Of a DNA stretch of 64,000 nucleotides, positions 28,133 to 37,474 are shown in pieces. The stretch is from Klebsiella oxytoca NBRC 105695 (GTDB taxonomy: Bacteria > Pseudomonadota > Gammaproteobacteria > Enterobacterales > Enterobacteriaceae): assembly GCF_001598695.1 (NCBI RefSeq), contig NZ_BCZK01000007.1:62001-126000 (forward strand), read 5' to 3'. Position numbers and translations under genes: made by a program. The notes beneath the pieces are model-generated. The model did not search any database, was not told the origin of the DNA, and saw only the letters and a list, made by a program, of their open reading frames with translations. Within the stretch, counting starts at the first letter, position 1, and the number at the start of each line of letters is the position of its first letter.

Positions 28133-30682
28133 TTATTGACAGACGCTCGTCGCGCTCCATAGACCGGATGCGCCAGAGGGTTTACGGGCGATATAATCAG
28201 CCTGACAGGTGGTTTCCTGCCCCTGACCGTTGCCCCACTGCACAAGCAGAGTTCCTTTTTGCGGTAAACCGCTCAGGAATACTTCCCCACCGTCACCGAC
28301 AATAGAGGTGTTTCCCTCTGTTTTAAGCAGCGATACCACCGCCCCAAAGGGGATTGGTTTGCCGCCGGGCAGCGTTAACGTCATCAGGACGCGGTGGCCA
28401 ATGGCCGTTTTATACTCTGCTCTGACGAGTGCCCCGCGGGTGGGGACAACTTTACTGGTCATATAGGTGATATCGGTATCGTCCCGCAGGGTCTTGCTAT
28501 TCAGGCTAATATCATTGCGGCGGTACGGGGTCAGGTAAGGAACAACCGCATAGCCGCGGCTGTCCGTAGTGATGCCGCTATAGTTATTGATACCGACGCC
28601 TTCGGCATCCGGTGCTTTTACCAAGCCAATGGTTTCACCTAAGGGTTGTGACAGGGTGATACCATTTTCATGAACGACGAGCCCGCCGGCGATGCCGTAC
28701 CCCAATTGCCGGGTATCACGGCTGTGGCTGTAAGAACCATTTACCGTTCCATAGCTTGTCTGCCAGTTGGCATTTGCTCCTACCAGTTGTTCGTTATGGC
28801 TGGAGTGAGTGGCGTTGATGCCCCAGTCAAGGCTGCCATCATCAAATGCCGAGCCGTTGAGCCTCAGGTTATGGCTGGTCCCGTTTCCACTCGTCCGGGT
28901 TGTGCCATAGGAGGCGTAAGTCTGGGGCAGAAACTTATCCAGAGGCACATTAATTTCAAAAGAGACAACATTATCCTGATCGGCATGGCCATACAGGCCG
29001 GTGTTGCGGTTCCAGGAGTAGTTCAAACTGATGCCAATGGCGTTGAAGTTTTTGTAGTACCCCAGGTTCGCCGACAGGCTGTTACGTTTGTTATGCCAGT
29101 AATCCTCACTGATCAAGGAGGCATTAAACGCGCCAAAATTGGCGCCAAGATCCTGATTCACCGACAGCTCAGCCCGGTTACGACGGCGGTCAGTAACATA
29201 TGATGGAATGTTACTATCGCTTCTGTAGGTGCCGAGCGTCTCCTCCAGCGAGCGAAATCCGGAGGTTGAATAGCGATAACCGGCGATGGTGAAGTTTGTT
29301 CCCGTTTGCAGGAAATTTTTGCTATAGCGCACCCGTAGCGACTGACCCTGTTGCCTGCCCGTATCCGTCGGCGCTGACACCGAGTGGATGACATCGGCTG
29401 AAAAAGCGCCCCATGCGCCGATGTTCTTGCCCACGCCCAGAGCGTAAGACTGGTATTTGCTGCCTGCGTTTTGCACCCCACCGTACAGCGTAAAACCGAG
29501 CGGGAGACCATAAATACCGGTTCCCTGCACAAACAGATTTTTTTCCGTTTGCGGATCATAGGCGCGAAACTGACCGCCCGTTACGCTATAACGAAATTTC
29601 CCTTCGCGCTGCAGCACAGGCAAAGAGGCATAGGGGATAATCAAATGTTGTTCGCTTCCATCCGCTTCTTTAATCGTGACGTCAAGATCGCCTGCCCCGC
29701 CTGTAGAGGCGAGATCCGTTATTTCAAATGCTCCCGGCGCCACTTTGGTTTCATAAACCACGTATCCGTTCTGGCGTATGGTGACAAGGGCATTACTGCG
29801 GGCAATCCCCCGCACTACAGGCGCATAGTTGCGTACGCTGGAAGGCAGCATGTCATCATCTGAGGCTAGTTGAACACCGCGGAACGGTACGCTATCGAAG
29901 ACATCAGAAGGGGCGGAACTGTCACCTAACGTCAGTTGGCTTCGCAAAGAGATAATATTCCGCTGAAGATAGCTGTAGACGTTGTCCCATTTACTTCCAC
30001 TCTGATTACTATGCTCAAAGGTGGTGTAGTTGCGCAGACGCCACGGCCCGATGTTTATTCCCGGCCGCAGGTTGAGGTACGTACTTTTATAGGTATCAGC
30101 ACCGTTATACTGGCTCTGATAACTGTTCATGCTGTAATTGAGTAACACGGCAGGAATCCCCTCATCCCAAAGCTCGACGGGCACTTCATCCTGACTGCGT
30201 GCCTTTAATGCCGCGTGGGGAATGCTCAGGTTTAGCCGCTGTCGGTTAAACTGAAAGTCAGTAAACGCGTCTGGAATAGCGTCCAGCTTAATGCATTCGC
30301 TGTTACTGTCCTGCAGCTCTGGAAACGGGGCGGTATTAATCCCCCACTGGGTGAGTTCCTCCAGGGTAACGCAGGGTTCCAGCTTGCCATCAGCAGTTTT
30401 CGAGAACATCACGTCACGGGCCTCGGCGGTCACCATCTCATTATTCACTGAGATATCGACCCGGTATTTTCCCGCAGGCTGACCATTGGCGACTTCAAAG
30501 ACCGAGAGGTCGGTTGTACGCTCTGAAACACCATCCCGAACCTCAAGCAAGGCAGGATTAAAATACTCATCCGCAAAAGATTTATCAGGAACATTCAGAA
30601 GCGTAATGATAATCAAAAGGGATGTATATTTCGCAGTGAAATTTATCTGTCGCAAAATTCCATACCTGTTATACAAAAACAT
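28133..30682 (-). CDS. Outer membrane fimbrial usher
   Basis: An 849-residue usher of the PapC/FimD family. A signal sequence (about 1-37, ending SFADEYFNP) is followed by the N-terminal chaperone-binding domain, a 24-strand beta-barrel with plug (DVFDSVPFRGVQLASDDDMLP marks the barrel start), and C-terminal domains. The last Cys pair (TTCQADYIA and SVCQ at the extreme end) is typical. It secretes and assembles the pilin subunits. It begins nine bases after the chaperone stop. AT-richer than core genes nearby. Confidence 0.93.
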   Translation of the reverse strand: MFLYNRYGILRQINFTAKYTSLLIIITLLNVPDKSFADEYFNPALLEVRDGVSERTTDLSVFEVANGQPAGKYRVDISVNNEMVTAEARDVMFSKTADGKLEPCVTLEELTQWGINTAPFPELQDSNSECIKLDAIPDAFTDFQFNRQRLNLSIPHAALKARSQDEVPVELWDEGIPAVLLNYSMNSYQSQYNGADTYKSTYLNLRPGINIGPWRLRNYTTFEHSNQSGSKWDNVYSYLQRNIISLRSQLTLGDSSAPSDVFDSVPFRGVQLASDDDMLPSSVRNYAPVVRGIARSNALVTIRQNGYVVYETKVAPGAFEITDLASTGGAGDLDVTIKEADGSEQHLIIPYASLPVLQREGKFRYSVTGGQFRAYDPQTEKNLFVQGTGIYGLPLGFTLYGGVQNAGSKYQSYALGVGKNIGAWGAFSADVIHSVSAPTDTGRQQGQSLRVRYSKNFLQTGTNFTIAGYRYSTSGFRSLEETLGTYRSDSNIPSYVTDRRRNRAELSVNQDLGANFGAFNASLISEDYWHNKRNSLSANLGYYKNFNAIGISLNYSWNRNTGLYGHADQDNVVSFEINVPLDKFLPQTYASYGTTRTSGNGTSHNLRLNGSAFDDGSLDWGINATHSSHNEQLVGANANWQTSYGTVNGSYSHSRDTRQLGYGIAGGLVVHENGITLSQPLGETIGLVKAPDAEGVGINNYSGITTDSRGYAVVPYLTPYRRNDISLNSKTLRDDTDITYMTSKVVPTRGALVRAEYKTAIGHRVLMTLTLPGGKPIPFGAVVSLLKTEGNTSIVGDGGEVFLSGLPQKGTLLVQWGNGQGQETTCQADYIARKPSGASGLWSATSVCQ

Positions 30683-30691
30683 CGGTGAGAA

Positions 30692-31390
30692 TTAATATGT
30701 GGCGTGAAACTCTTTGCCACTCGTTCCGTAGTCATTAATTATTTTCCAGTCAACACTATTGCTGGCCGCACCGGATGGAATAGTAATTAACAGCTCTGAT
30801 TTGGGCGCTACATAGGTTTGTTCAGGGAGCACAGGCTTAAACATCTGACCTCCTACCTTGATCATCCCAAAGTTCATATAAAACGGCGTTGGGTTAGTAA
30901 CCTGAATCTGATTACCTACTCTTTTCCAGCTAAGCAGGCTGGCGCTTTCTTCCGGTATACTCTTAATTGATGCGGGGCGGTAAATAAATTTCAGCCTTTT
31001 TTTAATCGCCAGCTGTAAAGTGTTTTCGCGCATGTCCTCTTTTTTAATTGACGGGATGCTTTTAATATTGAGCCAGAATAAAGATTCGCGATCATCCGGG
31101 AGTCGTTCGCCGCTGTAAATAGCGCGTAAGGTATTATCCTGCCCTGGTTCCAGGCGAAACAATGGTGGCGTGATCGTAAATGGAGCTTTAGATTTGTCAT
31201 GCTCCCCCCGGTCTACCCAGGACTGAATAAGTACCGGAATCCCTTTGTTTGAGTTACTGACAGTAATGGAAGCCTCTTTTTCATTGCCGTTAAAAACCAG
31301 ACGAGTGCCCCCGACAGAAACAGCTGCAACGCTGCTAGTGCTAACTGAGACTGAAGCCAAAAATAAAGATAAAAAAAGGAACGCTTTCAT
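30692..31390 (-). CDS. Periplasmic fimbrial chaperone
   Basis: A 232-residue PapD-like chaperone with a cleavable signal (MKAFLFLSLFLASVSVS). The two immunoglobulin-like domains carry family blocks PLFRLEPGQDNTLRAIYSG and ESLFWLNIKSIP. The G1 strand segment and the subunit-anchoring Lys/Arg positions (NTLQLAIKKRLKFIYRP) are intact. It folds and delivers pilins to the usher encoded next. Confidence 0.93.
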   Translation of the reverse strand: MKAFLFLSLFLASVSVSTSSVAAVSVGGTRLVFNGNEKEASITVSNSNKGIPVLIQSWVDRGEHDKSKAPFTITPPLFRLEPGQDNTLRAIYSGERLPDDRESLFWLNIKSIPSIKKEDMRENTLQLAIKKRLKFIYRPASIKSIPEESASLLSWKRVGNQIQVTNPTPFYMNFGMIKVGGQMFKPVLPEQTYVAPKSELLITIPSGAASNSVDWKIINDYGTSGKEFHATY

Positions 31391-31437
31391 GAATACTCCA
31401 CTAACGGGGGCGCTGGCACCCCCGCCATATTACATAT

Positions 31438-31956
31438 TTACATATAAGAGATATTTACCTGGGCTACGGCGTTAGCCTGGCCCGCGGTGACAGCGGCTGA
31501 GGTACTGATATAATTAGCCGTAAAGTTGAGCTGCTGCGTAGCGGCAGATGTCAACGCAATACCAGAATCGGCGGAGTTAATATCGATATTGGTGCCGTCA
31601 GCCTTTTTGATATTAATCGATACACCGGTTGCGCCACCGCCGGTCAGTGCCAGGTCGCCTGCCGCATCCGCTGCGCCTGAAAAGGTAACCAGCGCGGCAG
31701 TCGGACCACCTGATGCCGGACAACCCGTTAAGTTAATGGAAAAAGGAACCGGGAGGGTCGTCGTTCCCACAGTCGGGAATTGCGCGATACCGAATGTGCC
31801 GAGCTGAACGTTTACAGTATTATTCGAGGTAGCTACGCTACAGGCTTCCTGAAGAATGGTTCCGCTGAAGTTAACGGTGGCATCTGCAGCCAGTGCCTGA
31901 GATGCAGACACAGATAACAGACCAAATGCAAACGCAACTGCTGATAATTTTTTCAT
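31438..31956 (-). CDS. Major fimbrial subunit (type 1-like pilin)
   Basis: A 172-residue pilin with a signal peptide cut after about residue 23 (SASQALA-ADATVNF), the N-terminal donor strand, the conserved Cys pair (QEACSVAT and TGCPASG) and the penultimate aromatic motif (VAQVNISYM). First gene of the pilin-chaperone-usher-adhesin operon, so its promoter lies in the long AT-rich region upstream. The product polymerises into the fimbrial shaft. Confidence 0.92.
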   Translation of the reverse strand: MKKLSAVAFAFGLLSVSASQALAADATVNFSGTILQEACSVATSNNTVNVQLGTFGIAQFPTVGTTTLPVPFSINLTGCPASGGPTAALVTFSGAADAAGDLALTGGGATGVSINIKKADGTNIDINSADSGIALTSAATQQLNFTANYISTSAAVTAGQANAVAQVNISYM

Positions 31957-32749
31957 ACATCATTATCCTTAATATAAGCAACCGAAGTCATTCGGCGCAT
32001 ATTGCTATAAAGTTTCACAGAGCCATATCACATGAATGGCCTTGGGTAACAACATAACGATCCCGTTATTTCTATGCACCTGAAAACGTCTTATTAAGAA
32101 TGTTTGATCGTTCATAATTTACGCCTGGAAAAATCCCTCTCCTGGCATATAAAAGTTGCAGCATGACTTTTTGCTGCCGGCTAAAAACGGCACAAAGCGT
32201 ACTTATCAAAATGCTTAATAACATTACCTCTTCATTTATCTGGTTTTTTATTATCGAACCACAGGGGGGGCGGTTGAGGGCGGGCTTTATTACAGGTTAA
32301 TGTCCTGGGTTTTATGTTGTAATTTTGTTTAAAAATCTCGCTTAATTTAAATAGATATTAACAAGGTGCCTTGCCTTGACTGTTTATTAATATTTCATAA
32401 TACCTGTTGTTATTATTTTAATAGCGAGGGATGAAATCGATAATGTTATTTATAATCAATCGGTTGTGATGTTCTATTTTGGGGCTTTAAATGTATTTAA
32501 GAACCTTTAAGGTTTTTTAAGGGCATTTCATGTGGCAGCACGTGACAGTTTTTAGCATTAAATGAGATGATTTCCTTGAGAAAACTGTATTTTACCTTCA
32601 CGTCCCGGGTTTATCCCTGACACAGGGAAACCAGGATATTACGCTATGGCTTTTTTATGATACGTCACGGGACGCGCGTTTTTGCCATGCACTCACAAAT
32701 CGTGACCTGATTTTGGCTTTCAGTCATATAAAATTTAAAAGGATCAATG
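31957..32749. other. 793-bp AT-rich region upstream of the fimbrial operon
   Basis: No gene is supported. It should contain the fimbrial promoter and, at its other end, that of the Rid gene (aaaggatca before 32750). A G7 run at 32264-32270 and a weak 7-bp inverted pair (cgtcccg 32601-32607, cgggacg 32668-32674) are visible. I found no long matching inverted repeats of the fimS switch type. Confidence 0.5.
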
Positions 32750-33112
32750 ATGAGTAAGATTATAAGGCACGAAATTAATGAAAGCTGGGCAATATCCGGA
32801 GTGGTCGAATCCTGTGGTTTGGTCTTTGTGAGTTACTGTATTGGTAACATCGGGAAGCCCATCGAGGAACAGATAAATGGCGCTTTCGATAATTTGAGCG
32901 AAAGGCTTAACACTATCGGCCTGACGCTGGAGTCAGTCGTAAAAATTGATGCTCTGTTTCGCGACGTATGGAATATCCCATTAATGGAAAAAGTCATGCG
33001 TCAGCGATTCAACGGCCATTATCCCGCCAGAAAATCAATTCAAACCGAGTTTGCCCATGCTGGCGGGGCCACAGGTATGCTCTTTCAGCTTGATGCGATT
33101 GCCTGTCGTTAA
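32750..33112 (+). CDS. Rid-family protein (YjgF/YER057c/UK114)
   Basis: A 120-residue Rid-fold protein. RidA hydrolyses reactive enamines and imines formed by PLP enzymes. The arginine equivalent to RidA Arg105 is kept (YPARKS), but the position of Glu120 appears as Gln in LFQLDAIA, so it is probably a non-RidA subgroup with uncertain deaminase activity. ATG 32750 is seven bases after aagga; the ATG three bases earlier is too close. Stands alone in the accessory block. Confidence 0.8.
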   Translation: MSKIIRHEINESWAISGVVESCGLVFVSYCIGNIGKPIEEQINGAFDNLSERLNTIGLTLESVVKIDALFRDVWNIPLMEKVMRQRFNGHYPARKSIQTEFAHAGGATGMLFQLDAIACR

Positions 33113-33255
33113 TCGATGTCGCCTCTTCTGTAATTGACAGGGGCGCGCCGTTTCGCTGTTCAACCGGGAAGCCATTGCATCGACCTCCCGGCTTGCTGAC
33201 CCGCTAAAATAAATCGCTATCACACGAATAGGCATTTTATTCGGATGAACTGATT

Positions 33256-33660
33256 TTAAACCATCGCTTTTTTTGCCGGGTCGTAAAAAACAAAAGCGAT
33301 TTTGTTTTTGTCAGGATCGCGAACGTAGGCACTATAAAAATCAGCGCCGTAGTGCGGACGAAAAGCCGGTGGGCCTTCATCTTCGCCACCATTCTCAATC
33401 GCTAATCTATAAAGTTCCTGGATCATTTCAACGGATACCGCATTCAATGCAACCATGACGCCATTACCTCGGGTGGCGGGGAGATTATCAAACGGCATTC
33501 CAACGCATAATCCGGTAGTATGATTATCTTTGAACGTTCCCCATGCGGCGCCTTTTTCGCTACGCCCATCGAGAGGATGGCCAAGCACGCGCATCAAAGG
33601 CGCATAAAATTTATAGGAAGCTTGAGGGTCATTGGTTCCCAGCATAATATAAGAAAACAT
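33256..33660 (-). CDS. VOC-family (glyoxalase/bleomycin resistance fold) protein
   Basis: A 134-residue single-unit vicinal oxygen chelate protein. The paired beta-alpha-beta-beta-beta modules are visible with MLGTNDPQASYKFY at the start and YSAYVRDPDKNKIAFVFY at the end, a pattern common in uncharacterised glyoxalase-like proteins. Metal ligands cannot be assigned with confidence. Convergent with the Rid gene; its ATG is preceded by aaggagatgct. Confidence 0.82.
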   Translation of the reverse strand: MFSYIMLGTNDPQASYKFYAPLMRVLGHPLDGRSEKGAAWGTFKDNHTTGLCVGMPFDNLPATRGNGVMVALNAVSVEMIQELYRLAIENGGEDEGPPAFRPHYGADFYSAYVRDPDKNKIAFVFYDPAKKAMV

Positions 33661-34297
33661 AGCATCTCCTTTTTAAAAATAGAGCATAACATAGCTAAGA
33701 TATAACGAATATTTACCGGGTGTGAATTCAGATATTACATGAAAAATTCCCGGATAAGGTTGGCGATAATGAATAAAGAAGAGGTAAGGATCGTGCTTAA
33801 CTTATGCTGTGCTGACGCTTCCCCTCAGCGTGGCAGGCTGGAATGATAAATATTTGTTATATCCAGTCAGAAGGGAACCACGGGCTCCCGACAGTAAAAA
33901 ACAATAGACTTAACGGGGATAAAAAAGATCGACGCCCGGGCGCTATGTTCTTTTGACGCTAAGGATAGCGTTGACCATTAGCGCTAACACGCCGACGGGA
34001 CTGATAAAAAACACCTTCGTTGGGCAATAACTGATTGTAGTTTCAGGGTTTATTCGTTTTAAACCTACATTTTTAATCACGACGTTTCGTAAATTTTTAA
34101 CCATTAACCGGCTAATACGTTTATGGGCGCGGACGTTTTTGGTGAAGTTTGACAGCCGAAAAGACTCAGCATTAAAAATTAAAACGTCACATATGTTTTT
34201 TCAATCATATAATTAGCTATAATGCATGTAATTCCAGCTACACTGATCACCTCCTTACCCTTTTAACCTCTTTTAACATATCAACCGCGAATAGCAT
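33661..34297. other. 637-bp AT-rich region without a supported gene
   Basis: It separates the divergent VOC and MarT-like genes. Short frames occur (for example a 25-codon ORF around 33769) but lack support. A tataat-like box near 34217 probably belongs to the regulator promoter. Confidence 0.5.
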
Positions 34298-35122
34298 ATG
34301 TATTGGATCATAAACAAAAATATAGAATTTTGGCCTGAAAATAAGCGGTTAATCTCGTTGAAAAACCCGGCGCTGAGCGTCACATTGACGGCTCCGGCAA
34401 GCCACTGTCTTGTTCTTTTACTGGAAGCCTCACCGGAGCTGGTCAGCCAGCAAACTTTTTTTAAAAAAGTTTGGGAAGATGAGGGGATCCTGGTTCCTGC
34501 AAATACCTTGTATCAAAACATATCGATTGTCAGGCGCGGACTGCGCGATGTCGGAGAAACGGATAACTCATTAGTCGTGACGGTGCCGCGTAAAGGTTTT
34601 CATATCAATGCCAACGTTAACATTGAAAAACGTGAAAAAATATCTTTAGATTCAGTAGGTTCTGCTGATGCATCTCTCGCGGTGCAGGATAGCGTTGCGG
34701 GAAAAAAAGCAACCACTGAATCTGTGGCTACCGTGCATACGGCTGATAAGAAAAACGCCCGCTCAAAGGCTGTCACACTCTTGATTATGGCATTGAGTTT
34801 ACTGGCGGGCTTTTTTTCTCTGCATTACCTCTGGCACTTTAATGATGAAAAGCCCTTTTTTAGCAGCTATACATTAGTTGAAAGCGATCGCGGTTGTCAT
34901 TTTTATACCATAGATGATAATCATGCCAGCATTGATAAATTTAATAGTTATAAGTCTTTGATTTTCAAATCCGGACTGGACTGTAAGAAGTATCCCTTTG
35001 TTTATTTTTCCATGTCGCAGATGACTCCAGGTTTTATAGTGTTTATTTGCAGGAAAAGCTACACCGCGAAGGCTTCTGCCGGATGTGTTACTCTCTCTTT
35101 TCGTGGAATTGTACATGAATAG
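34298..35122 (+). CDS. ToxR/CadC-type membrane-bound regulator (MarT-like)
   Basis: A 274-residue one-component membrane regulator. Residues 1-105 form an OmpR-type winged helix (QNISIVRRGLRDVGETD and the wing VTVPRKGFHI). A linker leads to one transmembrane helix at about 158-179 and a periplasmic domain of about 95 residues with four Cys. It overlaps the next gene by eight bases; that partner is FidL-like. The marT-fidL pair of Salmonella has this layout, and MarT-type proteins control surface genes. A role in controlling the neighbouring fimbriae is inferred. Confidence 0.82.
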   Translation: MYWIINKNIEFWPENKRLISLKNPALSVTLTAPASHCLVLLLEASPELVSQQTFFKKVWEDEGILVPANTLYQNISIVRRGLRDVGETDNSLVVTVPRKGFHINANVNIEKREKISLDSVGSADASLAVQDSVAGKKATTESVATVHTADKKNARSKAVTLLIMALSLLAGFFSLHYLWHFNDEKPFFSSYTLVESDRGCHFYTIDDNHASIDKFNSYKSLIFKSGLDCKKYPFVYFSMSQMTPGFIVFICRKSYTAKASAGCVTLSFRGIVHE

Positions 35123-35588
35123 AATAAAAATTGTGATTGGCTTTTTTATTTCTAGCGCTCTGGCAGGGGGGATCTATAATTTTGTGAACGATAAAATACA
35201 TCATAAGGAAGAGTGTACGGCATCGCTCGTGGTCTTCAAGGATAATACACAAACTAATTTGACCTTAAATTTCATGTATTCACTTGCTGAAGGTAAGGGT
35301 ACCGTTGCGGTCAGCGGTAGCTATCTGGATGGCGGGAAACTGCAGGGCCATATCAGAAGAGATGTCATCTATGATATGGTCAAAAATCATGAAACTCACC
35401 ATTTCCACTCCAGAGAAATAAACCGATACGGTAACATTGACTCTGTGTCGGATGAGTTCCTGGCCAGCATCCTGCCTGACTTTTACGTTTATCCAAATGA
35501 AAAAATAAGCTATATTATTTCAAAGCAAAATGAGCATAGCTTTCTGATAAAAATTGGGTCACGACCGCTACTGTATTGTGCTAATTAA
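35115..35588 (+). CDS. FidL-like inner membrane protein
   Basis: A 157-residue protein with one N-terminal transmembrane helix (about residues 5-22) and a periplasmic domain. Its ATG (35115) overlaps the end of the MarT-like gene, so the two are translationally coupled; the upstream ATG at 35085 lies inside the regulator and is not needed. Features such as ASLVVFKDNTQTNLTLNF and GTVAVSGSYLDGGKLQG fit FidL-like proteins as I recall them. Probably a periplasmic partner modulating the regulator, like ToxS for ToxR. Confidence 0.7.
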   Translation: MNRIKIVIGFFISSALAGGIYNFVNDKIHHKEECTASLVVFKDNTQTNLTLNFMYSLAEGKGTVAVSGSYLDGGKLQGHIRRDVIYDMVKNHETHHFHSREINRYGNIDSVSDEFLASILPDFYVYPNEKISYIISKQNEHSFLIKIGSRPLLYCAN

Positions 35589-35627
35589 CGGTACGGATGA
35601 TGAGTCAGGCTTGCTTATCATCCACAA

Positions 35628-36176
35628 TTATCTGGCATAATCGTCCTTTAAATGGTCTTTTATAATGAGTAAATCAGTTAGCTTCCCTGCGCCAATTTTT
35701 CGACAGGCCACATATCTGTAATTGCTGACGATCTTACTGGTGAGCGATAGAGATTCAGCGATAACATGCGTATCTTTACCTTCAAGGCTTTTGTTGAGAA
35801 TGATTTTTTCAATTTTGCTTAAGCGCTGGTTTTTGGTCGGTTTACACTTAACCCGTCTGATCAGGCAGCGGAGCGCTTTCATTATAACTTCCGGCGGCGC
35901 TTTAGCATTTATCACGGTATCTGCATCACAGATGAGTGCATGCTGCGACGAACTCAGAATCAGTAATACTTTGCATCGCTGGTTTAACGAGGAAAGTTTG
36001 CTGGCGTTGCATTTGTTTTCTAAACTCAGATGCAGGATAACAATATCTTCATAGTTTAAACGATCGAGTTGCGGGTCGTCACACTGACAGCTTTTGATTT
36101 CCATCGCGTTATATTGTCCGACACAGATAATGCCATCTCGAAGATACTGGTTATTGCTGATGATGAAGATAGCCAT
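35628..36176 (-). CDS. LuxR-type transcriptional regulator
   Basis: A 182-residue protein with a receiver-like but non-canonical N-terminal region and a C-terminal LuxR helix-turn-helix (about 120-180; LSKIEKIILNKSLEGKDTHVIAESLSLTSKIVSNY, given here as a segment in two parts: LSKIEKIILNKS and HVIAESLSLTSKIVSNY). The phosphoacceptor region lacks a clear acidic pocket. ATG 36176 has gggag five bases upstream; the longer frame to 36203 is less likely. Similar orphan regulators accompany fimbrial operons in enterobacteria. Confidence 0.75.
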   Translation of the reverse strand: MAIFIISNNQYLRDGIICVGQYNAMEIKSCQCDDPQLDRLNYEDIVILHLSLENKCNASKLSSLNQRCKVLLILSSSQHALICDADTVINAKAPPEVIMKALRCLIRRVKCKPTKNQRLSKIEKIILNKSLEGKDTHVIAESLSLTSKIVSNYRYVACRKIGAGKLTDLLIIKDHLKDDYAR

Positions 36177-36553
36177 GATAACTCCCGTAAGCATTTCACT
36201 CATGATGTGTCGTATTCAATGACTATATCTGATTGTTCAGAAATTCAAACTTATCTCGTCTTAAATTTCCTTATTTACTCATATTAAATGGTAAAACTTA
36301 GAGTAAACAAGGAGTTGTATGATTTTCTTGAGGTGTCTGATAAGATATAAATAACATTTAGAAAATTCCTTATTAAATAATAATCGTCTTTTAATGTGCT
36401 TGGAATAATCTTAACGTTGATTTGCGTCATTATATCGTGGTTGTGATTAGTGCTTTACTAATCTCATGCGTATTAATCATCTTATCTATTTGCGCAGCGT
36501 ATAGCACTTGTCACCAGGTGCTATAAATAAATTCACTTGCGGGATGTGGTTTT
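36177..36553. other. 377-bp divergent AT-rich gap
   Basis: Intergenic region between the LuxR-type gene and the deaminase-like gene. Very low GC. No ORF or named site supported; presumably holds both promoters. Confidence 0.5.
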
Positions 36554-37432
36554 ATGAATGGGGTTATGGAACTTGAATTCTGGATGCGTGTTGCCATTGG
36601 TGAAGCTGAAGAGAGTTTGCGTGAGGGGAATAAAGGTTTTGGCGCCGTTATCATCAAGGATGGTGAGATGGTTGCGGCGGCGCATGACTATGAGGAAACA
36701 GAGGGAGACGCAACCTCACATGCTGAAATTAACGCGATTAAGATTGCCAGCCAAAAAATTGGCAAAAATTTAAACGGGTGCATACTGATATCCACCAGTG
36801 AGCCTTGTCCTATGTGCGCATTTGCCATCGCCTGGTCCGGGATAAGCGAAATAGCTTTTGGTTTTTCTATTCAGGATGCACTTGCTCAAGGGCGGCGGCG
36901 AATTGCATTTCAGTGCGTCGAGGCTTTTGATAAGGCGAGCACAGAGGTTATTGTTCATAAAGGTATTCTGCGGCGGGAATGCGCAATTCTCTATCGTGCT
37001 GACGTTCGCCGCGAAATTAATCATCTGCGCAACGCAACCGATGAAGACCTTAAGGCGCTGAACGCGGATTCCATTGCCCGCCGTACTGCATGGTTCTGCC
37101 AAAATAAAGCCGGGTTGAATATTGGCGATAGCCATTTATTAGACACCGCACACCGCTTACTTATAATGCGATTCCACGCTGCAGAGGTCGAAATGCCCGT
37201 GGTGAACAGAACAGAGAAGCAAATTACTTTCCACTCTATGAATTTCTGCCCAACGCTTGAGGCATGCAGAATTCTGCGCCTTGATACCCGGCACGTTTGC
37301 AAACTCCTGAATGAAGAGTCCACCGATATGTTAGTGAAAAAGATAGATAGCCGACTTCGCTTCTCTCGAAATTATAATAACCTCAGACCATATTCCTCTT
37401 TTTGCGAAGAATCTATTTCTATTGAGGATTGA
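36554..37432 (+). CDS. Cytidine/deoxycytidylate deaminase-like protein with Cys-rich C-terminal domain
   Basis: A 292-residue protein. Residues about 5-150 are a zinc-dependent deaminase domain with His56-Ala-Glu58 and Pro84-Cys85-Pro-Met-Cys88. Residues about 165-292 form a second domain with Cys232-Pro, Cys238, Cys249 and Cys284 and the segment RLRFSRNYNNLRPYSSF. That part resembles the C-terminal Cys pattern of L-2-amino-thiazoline-4-carboxylate hydrolase-like proteins, an inference from pattern only. Single-domain tRNA or nucleoside deaminases are about 150-180 residues, so this is a fusion. A start at ATG 36566 is also possible. Substrate unknown. Confidence 0.75.
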   Translation: MNGVMELEFWMRVAIGEAEESLREGNKGFGAVIIKDGEMVAAAHDYEETEGDATSHAEINAIKIASQKIGKNLNGCILISTSEPCPMCAFAIAWSGISEIAFGFSIQDALAQGRRRIAFQCVEAFDKASTEVIVHKGILRRECAILYRADVRREINHLRNATDEDLKALNADSIARRTAWFCQNKAGLNIGDSHLLDTAHRLLIMRFHAAEVEMPVVNRTEKQITFHSMNFCPTLEACRILRLDTRHVCKLLNEESTDMLVKKIDSRLRFSRNYNNLRPYSSFCEESISIED

Positions 37433-37474
37433 ACGTGTGTTGCCATAAGCGATGTGCGTGATTGTTCCAGGGCC

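Noticed and set aside
31957..32749. Invertible fimS-like promoter switch upstream of the pilin gene
   Set aside because: Only a weak 7-bp inverted pair was found and no recombinase gene is present.
33769..33846. 25-codon ORF upstream of the MarT-like gene
   Set aside because: Poor start context and no distinguishing composition.
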